A stretch of 64,000 nucleotides of DNA from Dietzia sp. B32 (lineage in GTDB: Bacteria; Actinomycetota; Actinomycetes; Mycobacteriales; Mycobacteriaceae). How positions within the stretch are numbered: position 1 is the first letter of the stretch; each line of letters starts with the position of its first letter. The stretch is taken from assembly GCF_024732245.1 (NCBI RefSeq), contig NZ_CP093845.1, forward strand, positions 1,674,001-1,738,000, written 5' to 3'. This document shows positions 45,812 through 54,747 of this stretch, in pieces. Under the pieces are notes generated by a model, which saw nothing but the letters and a program-made list of their open reading frames with translations, was not told the origin of the DNA and did no database searches. Made by a program: the position numbers and the translations under genes.

Positions 45812-46867
45812 TCAGTTCTGCTGCTCCTCGGGCTCGCACTCGTCCTGCTCCATGGAGCCGTTGGACTTGAGGAAGTCGATGGCCTCCGGCGGGAGGTTGC
45901 AGACGATGCCCAGGTTGATCTCGGGAAGCGGCGGGAGGTTGACGCCACCGGAGACGACGATGGCGATGCCGATGCCGGCAGCGGCCAGCGAGCCGAGCGC
46001 GAGCGCCTCCTCGGTGGAGCCGGTGCCCGTCCCGCCCGTGGAACCCTCGATGACGGAGCCAAGATTGATGTCCCCGGAGCCCGAGTCAGACCCCGTGCCG
46101 GTCGAACCGGCGAGGATGGGGGCAAGCGAACCCCCCGCCAGCGAGTCCGAGTCAGAACCGGTGCCCAGCGAGGCCGGGTCAAGCGAATCCGAGTCCGAAC
46201 CCGTACCCAGCGACGCCGGGTCAAGCGAATCCGAGTCCGAACCCGTACCCAGCGACGCGGGATCGAGCGACTCCGTGTCCGAGCCGGTACCCAGCGACGC
46301 GGGATCGAGCGACTCCGTGTCCGAGCCGGTACCCAGCGAATCGGTCAGCGAACCGAGGTCTTCCGAACCGCCCGAGGAGGCCGCCTCAAGCTGCGCGAGG
46401 ATCGAGGTGAGCGATCCGCCACCGAGGGAATCGGTGTCGGAGCCGGTGCCCAGCGACGCCGGATCCAGCGAGTCCGTGTCCGAACCCGTACCCAGCGACG
46501 CCGGATCCAGCGACTCCGTGTCCGAACCCGTACCCAGCGACGCCGGATCCAGCGACTCGGTGTCGGAACCGGTGCCCAGCGACGCCGGATCGAGCGACTC
46601 CGTGTCCGAACCCGTACCCAGCGACGCCGGATCCAGCGAATCGGTCGCCGAACCGGAGATGCCCTCGAGGGAGCCCGACAGCGGGCTGTCCGCGCCGGTC
46701 GAGCCGACGAAGAGGTCGAGACCGAGGTTGACCGAGCCACCGAGCAGATCGGTACCGAGGTCGAGATCGAGCAGGTTGCTGCCCTGGGCGTTGGCGATAC
46801 CCGGCATGCCGCCGAGCACGAGTCCGGAGGCCGCGATGACGGCCATCATCCGCTTGGTGTTCTTCAT
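45812..46867 (-). CDS. Secreted Ser/Asp-rich repeat protein
   Basis: 351 residues, function unknown. The signal peptide starts MKNTKRMMAV and is cleaved near IANAQ. A 14-residue unit of the form SLDPASLGTGSDTE is present in two blocks of about five. The spacer between the blocks reads SILAQLEAASSGGSEDLGS. The C-terminus has a hydrophobic Gly-rich stretch and a short Cys-containing tail (VCNLPPEAIDF and DECEPEEQQN). No LPXTG or lipobox is present. ATG 46867 has AGGAAGG upstream. It is strongly acidic and low in complexity, so it probably lies outside the cell. I do not know its family. Confidence 0.78.
   Translation of the reverse strand: MKNTKRMMAVIAASGLVLGGMPGIANAQGSNLLDLDLGTDLLGGSVNLGLDLFVGSTGADSPLSGSLEGISGSATDSLDPASLGTGSDTESLDPASLGTGSDTESLDPASLGTGSDTESLDPASLGTGSDTDSLDPASLGTGSDTDSLGGGSLTSILAQLEAASSGGSEDLGSLTDSLGTGSDTESLDPASLGTGSDTESLDPASLGTGSDSDSLDPASLGTGSDSDSLDPASLGTGSDSDSLAGGSLAPILAGSTGTGSDSGSGDINLGSVIEGSTGGTGTGSTEEALALGSLAAAGIGIAIVVSGGVNLPPLPEINLGIVCNLPPEAIDFLKSNGSMEQDECEPEEQQN
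46164..46331. repeat. 42-base tandem repeat, block A (four units)
   Basis: Units begin at 46164, 46206, 46248 and 46290, with a partial one at 46332. Each encodes SLDPASLGTGSD(S/T)(D/E) on the minus strand. Adjacent units differ by a few synonymous or Thr/Ser, Glu/Asp changes. Confidence 0.9.
46449..46658. repeat. 42-base tandem repeat, block B (five units)
   Basis: Units begin at 46449, 46491, 46533, 46575 and 46617 and encode the same 14-residue motif as block A. The two blocks are separated by 117 bases of non-repeat coding sequence. Confidence 0.9.
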
Positions 46868-47293
46868 AGGAATTGCCTTCCTGTTGTCGTTGACGACCCG
46901 GCGCTCAGGAAACTCCCCCCGCCCACCGGCCCGGCGTGTGGCCTTGACCACCTACCGTTCGATCGTGTCATCACCCTATCGAGGGAATCTTCAGGCCTGT
47001 TACACGTGACTCGCATATGACACAGGAACAGGGCATTGTCCCGGGATTACTTAGCCTCGCAGCTAGACGGCTCAGGCGAAGTGCCACAGCAGGTCTCGGC
47101 CGACTACCACGGGCTATGCGATTCCTAACAAATAAGCGCGCATTAATTAAGCGGCTATTGAATAGTCGCGAGTGACTTTAATCACATCTTCTACCCACGT
47201 TGCTGAGTGGCAGGCCGAGAGTGAGCCATCACGGGCCGCCCAGGGCGAACTTGAGGCTAACCTCGTGTTGCATCCCCACCTACCAGGAGCGTC
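46868..47293. other. AT-richer intergenic region between repeat protein and unknown gene
   Basis: 426 bases without a convincing gene. The part around 47115-47200 is clearly less GC-rich than the surroundings, with TTAATTAA (47143-47150) and the small palindrome CTATTGAATAG. It must hold the divergent promoters. A TAACCT (47258-47263) is a candidate -10 for the plus-strand gene, and GAGGCTAACCTC (47253-47264) is a partial iron-box half. I see no RNA gene. Confidence 0.5.
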
Positions 47294-48745
47294 ATGGCAC
47301 AGAGCACCACCGGAGTCCTCTTCCCCACCGATTCCGCCGGAGCGCGCTCGAGCGGCCGATTGGCCAAGGACGTCATCGCCGACGCGCTCGCCACCGTGGA
47401 CCCGTCCGCCGCCGAGCGGGTCCACCGGATCAAGGACTGGCGCAAGGGCTACATCGAGCCCTTCACCGAACTCGTCGGGGTCGGGGTGTCAGATCCGGCA
47501 GCCTGGGACGGTGTCGCACGGGCCGCGCTCGAGTCGCTGCAGTCCCGCATGGTCGGCGTGCACGACGTGGACGGACAGCCCGTGGAGACCCCGATGGCGG
47601 ACTACCTCGCCGTCGTCGCCCCCACCACCACCCCGGCCACCGACACGATCCACGGCACGGCGACCCCCGTCCGCGAGCTGTCCATCCCCTTCCGCGGCGA
47701 GGAACTGACTGGCGACCTCCTCCGCGCCCGACTGGACAAGTGGGTCGCGGCCGGCGTGATCGAGCCCAGCTGCGCCGACGCCCTGAAACTCGTCCAGGAC
47801 AACCCGGAGTGGCTCTCCCTGCCCGGTCGCGCCATGCTCGTCCTGGGCCTGGGCTCCGAGATGGGTCCCGCCCGAAATCTCCTGCGCTGGGGCGCCGACG
47901 TGATGGGCGTCGACCTGCCGTCGAGCCCCGCGTGGGAGCGGTTCCGCGGCGAGGCCGCGACGTTCGCCGGGCGACTGCACGTCCCCACCGGCCCGGACGG
48001 CCGTCCCGGTATCGACCTGCTGACCCAGCTCCCCGAACTCGCGGCGTGGGCCAGAGCCGCGGCCCCGGCGCCGCTCACCGTCGGCAGCTACTTCTACGCG
48101 GACGGCGGAACCCACGTCCAGCTCTCCTCCGCCGCGGACGCGCTCGTGGTCGACCTCCTCCGCGACAACACCGCCGACGCGCTCGCCTACCTCGCCACCC
48201 CGATGGACACCTTCGTCGTCCCCGCCGACGTGCGGGAGGCCTCCAACGCGGCCCTGGCGGCGCGCAGGATCACCGACGTCAAGCGACTCGTCGGTTCCGT
48301 CGCCCGCGGCAAGGTGTTCGCCCGCAACTACCCCTCCGGACACGGCCCGGCGGTGCACGACGCCCTGGTCCCCCAGCAGGGCCCGAACTACACACTCGCC
48401 AAGCGGGTCCAGCGCTGGCGCGCCACCACCGCCTTCGCCGACGGTCACACCGTCTCGGTCAACGTCGCCCCCGCCACCGACACCCACTCGGTGACCAAGA
48501 ACAAGATCCTCGCGGCCACCTACAAGGGCGCCTACGCCTTCGGGATCGAGATCTTCGCGCCCGACACCTCCGCCGCCCTGCTCGCCGCGCTGATGGTCCA
48601 CGACCTCAACGTGGGCCGGCCGCAGGTGGACGTGCAGTGGCAGCACGAGTCCTCGGGAGCGGCGTCCGGCGGGCTGTGGCGTCAGCCGTACCTGCCGCGG
48701 ACCGCCCTGCCGGTGGCCGCGCTCATCGGTACCGTCAAGAGGTAG
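47294..48745 (+). CDS. Unrecognised 483-residue protein with Rossmann-like glycine motif
   Basis: I do not recognise the family. The only clear motif is LVLGLGSEMGP (G185-G191), which resembles an NAD- or SAM-binding loop, followed after a few residues by an Asp at the end of the next strand (VMGVDLPS). There is no signal peptide or membrane segment. The C-terminal third contains HTVSVNVAPATDTHSVTKNK and FGIEIFAPDTS, perhaps a second domain. CAGGAGCGTC precedes the ATG. pspA follows 68 bases on in the same direction, which suggests a link to envelope stress. Confidence 0.72.
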   Translation: MAQSTTGVLFPTDSAGARSSGRLAKDVIADALATVDPSAAERVHRIKDWRKGYIEPFTELVGVGVSDPAAWDGVARAALESLQSRMVGVHDVDGQPVETPMADYLAVVAPTTTPATDTIHGTATPVRELSIPFRGEELTGDLLRARLDKWVAAGVIEPSCADALKLVQDNPEWLSLPGRAMLVLGLGSEMGPARNLLRWGADVMGVDLPSSPAWERFRGEAATFAGRLHVPTGPDGRPGIDLLTQLPELAAWARAAAPAPLTVGSYFYADGGTHVQLSSAADALVVDLLRDNTADALAYLATPMDTFVVPADVREASNAALAARRITDVKRLVGSVARGKVFARNYPSGHGPAVHDALVPQQGPNYTLAKRVQRWRATTAFADGHTVSVNVAPATDTHSVTKNKILAATYKGAYAFGIEIFAPDTSAALLAALMVHDLNVGRPQVDVQWQHESSGAASGGLWRQPYLPRTALPVAALIGTVKR

Positions 48746-48813
48746 GAACACGCTCGCCAGACGCCTGCCCGCACCTGACGTCACCCGACGCCGAGAAACC
48801 TAAGGACGCCGCC

Positions 48814-49728
48814 ATGCCGAACCCCTTCGCCAAGGGCTGGAACTACCTCAAGGCCTCGCTGGACAAGACGGTCGATGACAACGCGGATCCCAAGATCCTC
48901 GTGCACCAGGCCATGAACAACGCGCGCGAGCAGCACAAGTCGGTCGCCGATCAAGCTGCCGCGGTGATCGGCAACGCCAAGCAGCTCGAGATCGCCATGG
49001 GCACCAAGACGCGGCAGCTCGACGAGGTGCAGGGACAGATCCGCCAGACCCTGCAGGTGGCCGAGCAGGCCCGCACCGAGGGCGACACCGCCCGGGCCCA
49101 GCAGTTCGACACCCAGGCCGAGCAGCTGGCCGGGCGGCTGGTGGCGCTGGAACAGGACCTGGACAACACCAAGCAGCTGCACGGTCAGGCGGTGCAGGCC
49201 GCCGAACACGCCAAGCAAGCGGTCAAGGAGTCCGAGCACCGACTGCGCGAGACCCTCGCCCAGGAGGACCAGCTGCTCCTGCAGGCCACCCAGGCCGAGA
49301 TGCAGCACCGGACCACCGAGTCCATGACCTCCTTGCAGGGCGCCGGCGGCGGCAACTCCCCGACCTTCGACGAGATCCGCGCCAAGATCGAGGGCCGCTA
49401 CACCACCGCACTGGGTAGGCAGGAGCTCGCCGAGGCGACCGGCGCGCCGTCCACCGCGCAACTCGACGCCGCCGCGTTCACGCGCGAGTCGGAGGGCAAG
49501 AGCAAGCTGGAGCAGATCCGCGCCTCGATGGGCCTGGGTTCCGGCTCCGACGCGGGCTCCGACCGCCAGCTCACCGGGGGCGAGGGCAGCGACGGGTCGG
49601 CGGCGGGCCCGGCCGGCGCGCCGGAGCAGGCCGACCCGGAGAAGCCCAGGGACCCCGACGAGGCGACCGACCAGCCGAGCCCCGAGGACCTCTCCGGCCC
49701 CACTCTCCCGCGGGACACCAGAGAGTAG
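48814..49728 (+). CDS. pspA: PspA/IM30-family envelope-stress protein
   Basis: 304 residues: about 220 in PspA/Vipp1-type coiled coil, opening MPNPFAKGWNYLKASLDK, then a Gly/Ser/Asp/Pro-rich acidic tail. The family polymerises on membranes and protects them. In actinobacteria it is controlled by ClgR, but no clgR gene is seen here. The ATG at 48814 has TAAGGA 7 bases upstream. A longer in-frame opening to 47200 is antisense-like overlap with the upstream gene and is rejected. It lies 68 bases after the unknown gene, likely co-transcribed. Confidence 0.88.
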   Translation: MPNPFAKGWNYLKASLDKTVDDNADPKILVHQAMNNAREQHKSVADQAAAVIGNAKQLEIAMGTKTRQLDEVQGQIRQTLQVAEQARTEGDTARAQQFDTQAEQLAGRLVALEQDLDNTKQLHGQAVQAAEHAKQAVKESEHRLRETLAQEDQLLLQATQAEMQHRTTESMTSLQGAGGGNSPTFDEIRAKIEGRYTTALGRQELAEATGAPSTAQLDAAAFTRESEGKSKLEQIRASMGLGSGSDAGSDRQLTGGEGSDGSAAGPAGAPEQADPEKPRDPDEATDQPSPEDLSGPTLPRDTRE

Positions 49729-49760
49729 GGTTCCCGCTCTCCACCCGGGCGACATATCGT

Positions 49761-50978
49761 GTGACGGTGCCCAGTCACCGCTCACCTCGTGCCCTGTCGC
49801 TGCTCGCCCCCGCGCTCGCCGCGGCACTGATCGGCGGAATGGCGGCACCGGCCCTCGCGCAGTCCCTGCCCGCCGGTTCCACACCGGGTATCGGGTCGCT
49901 GACGACGGTCGACGGGAGCGTCGACCCGTCGAGCGCGGCCGCGGGCGCGGCGACGATCGGTTCCACCGGATCCACCGGCACGGAGTCGCTGACCGGCTCG
50001 GGCACCCTCCCGCCACTGGGGACCGGCTCGCAGAACACCACCGCCACCCCGCCGATCGGCATGGAGTCAGAGCCCGTCACCGTCAGCGAGGTGCGGCGCG
50101 TGGAGATCGGCGACCCCCTGGTGGCCGGCGGCGATCCCCGCTTCGAACGCTGGTGGGTGGCGTCGAAGTCGATGAACCGCGTCCTGCCCGTGGAGATCTG
50201 GCGCCCGGCCACCGACGCACCGGCACCGATGCTGTACCTCCTCGACGGCGTGGACTCCCCCTCCCCGAGCGGGTGGCTCCTGCCCGGCGGGGTCGAGCGC
50301 ACCTTCGCCGGTGAGCACGTCACGCTCGTCATGCCGGCCCGGGCCGACGGTTCACTGCACGCCGACTGGCAGCGCGATGACCCGGTCCTGAGCCGCAACA
50401 AGTGGCAGACCTTCCTCACCGACGAGCTCCGACCGCTGCTGGAGGCCGGCGACATCCCGTTCAACGGCAAGCGCGGGATGGCGGGCCTGTCGATGGGCGC
50501 GGCGAGCGCCGTCACCATCGCCGAGCTGCGCCCGGACCTGTATGACGCCGTGGGCGCGATCGCCGGCTGCTACACGGCGCGGGACGATCTCGGGTTCATC
50601 CTCGCCAAGATCGTCACCGAGACCCGCGGCGGCGACATCGCCAACATGTGGGGCCCGCGCACGGACCCCGCCTACCGGGCCAACGACGGGCTCCTCCACG
50701 CCGAGAAGCTCAGGGGCAAGGCGCTCTACTTCGCCACCGCCACCGGCCGACCCGACGCGGGCGAATGGGACCGCAACGGCCGCGACCTGCTGCGGTTCAC
50801 CCAGGGTGCGGGGCTCGAGGTCGCCACCCATGCCTGCACCGTGGAGATGGACCGGCGGCTCGACGAACTGGGCATCGACGCCCGGGTCGACTACCTGCCC
50901 ACCGGCCTGCACAACTGGGACAATTTCGGCCGATTCGTCGCCCCGATGCGCGATACGCTGATGCCAGCGCTGCGCTGA
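49761..50978 (+). CDS. Secreted antigen-85-like esterase/mycolyltransferase-type protein
   Basis: 405 residues. A signal peptide ends near APALAQ, and a 70-residue Gly/Ser/Thr spacer follows. The alpha/beta-hydrolase domain shows the nucleophile S244 in GLSMGAAS and a His region H384 in LHNWDNF, as in Ag85 and the mycolyltransferases, whose job is transfer of mycolic acids to trehalose or arabinogalactan. True acyltransferase or esterase activity is not decided by the motifs. Start GTG 49761 or 49767; a TATCGT just upstream could be a -10 of a leaderless transcript. Confidence 0.83.
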   Translation: MTVPSHRSPRALSLLAPALAAALIGGMAAPALAQSLPAGSTPGIGSLTTVDGSVDPSSAAAGAATIGSTGSTGTESLTGSGTLPPLGTGSQNTTATPPIGMESEPVTVSEVRRVEIGDPLVAGGDPRFERWWVASKSMNRVLPVEIWRPATDAPAPMLYLLDGVDSPSPSGWLLPGGVERTFAGEHVTLVMPARADGSLHADWQRDDPVLSRNKWQTFLTDELRPLLEAGDIPFNGKRGMAGLSMGAASAVTIAELRPDLYDAVGAIAGCYTARDDLGFILAKIVTETRGGDIANMWGPRTDPAYRANDGLLHAEKLRGKALYFATATGRPDAGEWDRNGRDLLRFTQGAGLEVATHACTVEMDRRLDELGIDARVDYLPTGLHNWDNFGRFVAPMRDTLMPALR

Positions 50979-51010
50979 TCTCCGCGGCGCCCCTCACGTG
51001 AGGAGTCGCC

Positions 51011-51505
51011 ATGACCACCACACCCCGGGCCTCCGGATATCTCGCCCCGTCGGGTGCCGTGGTCTTCCCCCGCCGACTGCCACTGTCCCGGGAACAGGCG
51101 TGGGCGGCCGTCACCGATCCGGCCCGCACCGCGCGCTGGATCGGGTCGTGGTCGGGCGACCCGGCGTCGGGCACCGTCGAGATGACGATGTCCGCCGAGG
51201 AGGGTTCGCCCGCCGAGTCCGTCGCGGTACTGCGGTGTGAGGCGCCGGACCTCATCGTCGTCAGGATCGGTCCCGACGGCTGGGTGATCACCGTGAGGAT
51301 CGAGGGTGACGACGACGAGGTCACCATCTCCCTGGAACAGGACATCGCGGACGCCGACGCCGCGTCCGACATCGGTCCCGGCTGGGACTTCTATCTGGAC
51401 CGGTTGGTCGAGGCCGAGGCGGGCCGGGATCCGGAGGCACTCCGCTTCTCCCCCGACTACCACCCCGCGTTGGCCCAGCACTACCGGGCGTTGCTGGGCG
51501 GCTGA
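51011..51505 (+). CDS. SRPBCC/AHSA1-like protein
   Basis: 164 residues, single helix-grip domain: FPRRLPLSREQAWAAVTDP and ARTARWIGSW at the start, and a C-terminal helix with GWDFYLDRLVEAEAG. A member of the Hsp90-activator-like SRPBCC group, common in actinobacteria, with ligand unknown. The ATG at 51011 has GTGAGGAGTC upstream. It is 32 bases after the Ag85-like gene, so they may share a transcript. Confidence 0.8.
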   Translation: MTTTPRASGYLAPSGAVVFPRRLPLSREQAWAAVTDPARTARWIGSWSGDPASGTVEMTMSAEEGSPAESVAVLRCEAPDLIVVRIGPDGWVITVRIEGDDDEVTISLEQDIADADAASDIGPGWDFYLDRLVEAEAGRDPEALRFSPDYHPALAQHYRALLGG

Positions 51506-51639
51506 GCCGGGGCACTGCCCGACTGTCCCCGCACACGTACTTTCGCAGGTCAGACAGCTGTGTCGTACCCAGTTGCTAGCGTTTCCCCAATCGAACACAC
51601 GAGCGATACCAGGCGGCCCGGCTCGCCGAGGGGGTTCAC

Positions 51640-53298
51640 ATGCGGGAGGCAACTACCGACGACGGCGGTGCCGATGATCCCGGCGTCGATGATCCCAGCT
51701 CCGACGATCCCAGCGCCGTGGCAGCCAGCCCCTCCGTCACCGACGCCAGCTCCGCCGCCGTGGCCGCGCTGCACGCCGAGAACCGCGCCGCCGCCGCCAG
51801 ACTGCGGGCCTGCCACGACCTGTGGGCGATCTGCCGCGAAGAACAGGAACTGCGCGACATCGCCGCCGGCTACGGACCGGGCCTGGACCAACGCCCCGAA
51901 CACGCCGTCATCGACCCACTGACCATCGCCACCAGCCAGATCGTCGCCGCCTACGGCGTCCACCACAACCGCGCCCGCAACCTGCTCACCCTGGCCATCA
52001 CCCTGGTCACCAAGTTCCCCGACCTCGTCGAGGCCATGGACACCGGCCGGCTCGACGAGGCCACCGCCACCCTGCTCGCCCGCCAGATGCGCACCGTGGA
52101 CTCCCTCCACCGCGACGACGTCCAACGAGAGGTCATCGCATGGCTCCTGGACGCCCTCGCAGCCGGCAGACGCCCCGGACGCGACGCGATCCTGTCCCAC
52201 ACCGACCGCATCATCGCCGCCCACGACCCCGCGGGCGTACGCCTGCGCCGCGCCGCCGCCGTGCGCGCCCGCCGCATCCGCATCCGCCGCGGCCCGGACG
52301 GCATGGCCGACCTGCACGCCCACCTGACCGCCACCGAAGCCTTCGCCATCCACACCCTCCTGCAGACGATGGCCACCGACCAACACCACCGCGACCGCCG
52401 GACCCGCGTCGAGACCACCCGCCGCCACGGCGCAGACTCCCTCGACCCCGAATTCATCCGCAGCATGGACGAACTGCGTGCCGACGCCCTCGTCGCCACC
52501 CTCCTCGGCACCACCACAAACCAAGACACAGCCACGGGCCCAGACGCCGCCGCGGGCACGGGCGGCGGTCACCGGCCGCCCGCCACCCAGATCCGCCCCA
52601 CCATCACCGTGCTCGCACCCCCGGGCCCCGACGGCGACCCCGAGGTCTACCTCCCCCGCGGCGGCCCCGCCACCATCGACGCCCTCATCGAACTGCTGTC
52701 CCGCAGCACCGGCGCCACCATCACCGTGCCCGACACCGAACCCGGCACCGCCGACACCCCCCACGGCGCCCGCCGCTACCGCATCAGCGCCGACCTGGCC
52801 CGCCGCATCCGCCTACGCGACGGCACCTGCCGCCACCCCGGCTGCTCCGTCCCCGCCGACGACTGCGACATCGACCACGTCCGCCCCTTCAACCACACCG
52901 ACCCCACGGCAGGCGGCCCGACCACCGAGAACAACCTCGCCTGCCTGTGCCGACACCACCACCGCTTCAAAACCTTCCACGGCTGGCACTACCACCTCGC
53001 CCACGACGGCACCCTGACCGTGACCACCGACACCGGCCACACCATCACCACCCACCCCGACGGACCCCTCGCCCGCTGGCGCCACCGCACCACCAACCCC
53101 GACCACGCGGCCGGCACCGACAGCGACAGCTACGTTCCACCCCCACGCCGACCCTGGCTCGACCCCCGACCCCAAAGCACCCACTGGCACCGCCGCGCCC
53201 AACGCCTGGCCGCCGAACGCAAAGCCAACACCATGGCCCCACAAGCACAAACCCACCCCGACGGACCCGACCACGACACCGACCCCCCACCCTTCTGA
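51640..53298 (+). CDS. DUF222/HNH-endonuclease protein (13E12 repeat type)
   Basis: 552 residues. The N-terminal DUF222 region runs from about residue 40 to 330 (RACHDLWAICREEQELRDIA and so on). The C-terminal HNH motif reads CDIDHVRPFNH, then ENNLACLCRHHH, with a zinc-type CRHPGC just before. The family is highly repeated in mycobacterial and related genomes and is presumed to be a selfish or recombination-related endonuclease; its activity is unproven. Pro/Asp-rich tail. GAGGGGG precedes the ATG. Confidence 0.88.
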   Translation: MREATTDDGGADDPGVDDPSSDDPSAVAASPSVTDASSAAVAALHAENRAAAARLRACHDLWAICREEQELRDIAAGYGPGLDQRPEHAVIDPLTIATSQIVAAYGVHHNRARNLLTLAITLVTKFPDLVEAMDTGRLDEATATLLARQMRTVDSLHRDDVQREVIAWLLDALAAGRRPGRDAILSHTDRIIAAHDPAGVRLRRAAAVRARRIRIRRGPDGMADLHAHLTATEAFAIHTLLQTMATDQHHRDRRTRVETTRRHGADSLDPEFIRSMDELRADALVATLLGTTTNQDTATGPDAAAGTGGGHRPPATQIRPTITVLAPPGPDGDPEVYLPRGGPATIDALIELLSRSTGATITVPDTEPGTADTPHGARRYRISADLARRIRLRDGTCRHPGCSVPADDCDIDHVRPFNHTDPTAGGPTTENNLACLCRHHHRFKTFHGWHYHLAHDGTLTVTTDTGHTITTHPDGPLARWRHRTTNPDHAAGTDSDSYVPPPRRPWLDPRPQSTHWHRRAQRLAAERKANTMAPQAQTHPDGPDHDTDPPPF

Positions 53299-53313
53299 CC
53301 GGACGGAGCGGTG

Positions 53314-54648
53314 TCAGCGGTGCTTGAGCAGGACCGCTCGAATTCCCTCGTGGAATCCGTCGCGCAGGCGCACCCGCTGAGCTTCCGTCAGGGTGAACTC
53401 GTTGAGCATCTGGCAGGCGAACTGCAGCAGCGGGCGGTCGATCGCCGGAGGGAGGACTCCGCCCGAGAGGAGATGCGCCTGGTCGCGCTGCTCCTCACTC
53501 GCGGCCCGCTCGTACCACCACGTGGCGTACTGCTGCCCCACATCGAAGGGGGTCTGCTCGCCGGAGGAGGTCCAGACCTCGTCGGGCAGCGGGACGAACT
53601 TGGACCGCAGCGGCCGACGATGGGGAGCCATCATCGAGGGATTCGGCCGGGACGACCCATGGGACGACGCGTCCGAATCCGGAGTGGCCCCGACCGCGGC
53701 GACGGCCTCCGCGGCCGGCTCGACCTGCTCGGTCTTCGAGGGGCGCCCGGTGTGCGCGCTCAACTGGGCGGGTGAGGGGCCCGCGTCCGGTGCGGCCGCA
53801 GGCTCTGGCGTCGGCGTCGGCGCTTGCGTCGGTCGCGCGGTCTCCGCGGGCGCGGGCGCGGGCTGCTCCGACTCGGCGCGCGCAACGCACTCCTGCTCGT
53901 CCGCGGCCAGTTCCTCCGCGTCGGCGGCGCGTTCCTCCTCGGCGGCGGTGAGGCGTGTCTCGTCGGCGACAGAGGTGGCCGAGGCGCGATCCGAGCGCAG
54001 GACGACGTCGGCCATACCCACCGACTCCTCGGTCTCGTGTCCGTCCTCCCCGGGATGCACCGGGGTCGCCGCCGGGGTCCGCACCTTCGGAGGGATGGGG
54101 CCCTCGAGGACCCTGATCTGCATGGCGTCGTGGAAATCGGTGCGGGGATCGAGCACGGTCGTGGTGTCGCAGGCATGACGCAGCGCAGAGGAGATGGAAT
54201 CCCAGCCGAAGCCCACGAGATGCATTCGGACACCGGCGTCCACGGCGATCCGCACCCCCGGGATCATGTCGGCATCCCCGGTGACCAGGACCATATCGGA
54301 ACACTGCCCCTTGTAGGCCGCCTGGATCATGTCCGCCACGAGGAGGGTGTCGACGGCCTTCTGGGTGCGTCTCTCACCCCACTCGATCAACTGCCCGGCG
54401 CGCAACTGGACGCCCTCGATCACGCGCAGCGTGCGCTGATAGCGGTGGGGTCCCGAATCCGGGATGCCGTCGTACCAGTTCTGGCGCTGGACCGGCTGGT
54501 CCACCAGACCGTGGGCTACCTGGTCTAAACGGTGCACGACCGTGGCCAGGGATATCTCCAACTGGCCGCGCGCACCCTCCTCCCACGAGTTGTAAAAGCT
54601 AGCCAGTAGATACGACGTATCCACGAGGACCAGAGTCCGTTCAAGCAT
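53314..54648 (-). CDS. NYN/LabA-like (PIN-fold) protein with long disordered middle
   Basis: 444 residues. The N-terminal 170 residues are a NYN domain, a likely metal-dependent RNase fold, with acidic residues in LVLVDTSYLLASF, KAVDTLLVADM and MVLVTGDADMIPGV. The middle (about residues 190-345) is Ala/Glu/Pro/Thr-rich and probably unstructured. The final 90 residues are a compact helical region starting VWTSSGEQTPFDVGQQY. ATG 54648 is chosen, with GTG 54657 possible. It is convergent with the HNH gene and divergent from the SDR gene. Its RNA substrate is unknown. Confidence 0.78.
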   Translation of the reverse strand: MLERTLVLVDTSYLLASFYNSWEEGARGQLEISLATVVHRLDQVAHGLVDQPVQRQNWYDGIPDSGPHRYQRTLRVIEGVQLRAGQLIEWGERRTQKAVDTLLVADMIQAAYKGQCSDMVLVTGDADMIPGVRIAVDAGVRMHLVGFGWDSISSALRHACDTTTVLDPRTDFHDAMQIRVLEGPIPPKVRTPAATPVHPGEDGHETEESVGMADVVLRSDRASATSVADETRLTAAEEERAADAEELAADEQECVARAESEQPAPAPAETARPTQAPTPTPEPAAAPDAGPSPAQLSAHTGRPSKTEQVEPAAEAVAAVGATPDSDASSHGSSRPNPSMMAPHRRPLRSKFVPLPDEVWTSSGEQTPFDVGQQYATWWYERAASEEQRDQAHLLSGGVLPPAIDRPLLQFACQMLNEFTLTEAQRVRLRDGFHEGIRAVLLKHR

Positions 54649-54747
54649 GATGATCACTACCTGTTCTGATTGTTTACGTTGACTTCCAGCATGCCGCAGG
54701 GCGAGCGACCCCGCAGGGTCCGCCGCCGAACCACGTCAGGAGCCCCG

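Noticed and set aside
45852-47020. Plus-strand open frames over the repeat-protein gene
   Set aside because: They are shadows of the 42-base repeats. The minus-strand frame has a signal peptide, ribosome site and terminator.
47115-47200. AT-rich stretch as evidence of horizontal transfer or an attachment site
   Set aside because: It is under 100 bases, has no integrase or tRNA nearby, and promoter regions are often AT-richer.
47251-47265. Iron box before the 483-residue gene
   Set aside because: Only the right half matches the DtxR/IdeR pattern; the left half does not, so it is noted as a weak possibility and not as a site.
47200-48813. Frame open from 47200 into pspA, giving an 842-residue protein
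   Set aside because: The N-terminal part is an alternative-frame translation of the 483-residue gene, biased to Arg and Pro. PspA has a normal start and ribosome site at 48814.
51640-53298. The DUF222/HNH gene as an active mobile element
   Set aside because: No inverted or target-site repeats, no transposase or integrase and no truncated neighbour are visible. It is a repeat-family gene only.
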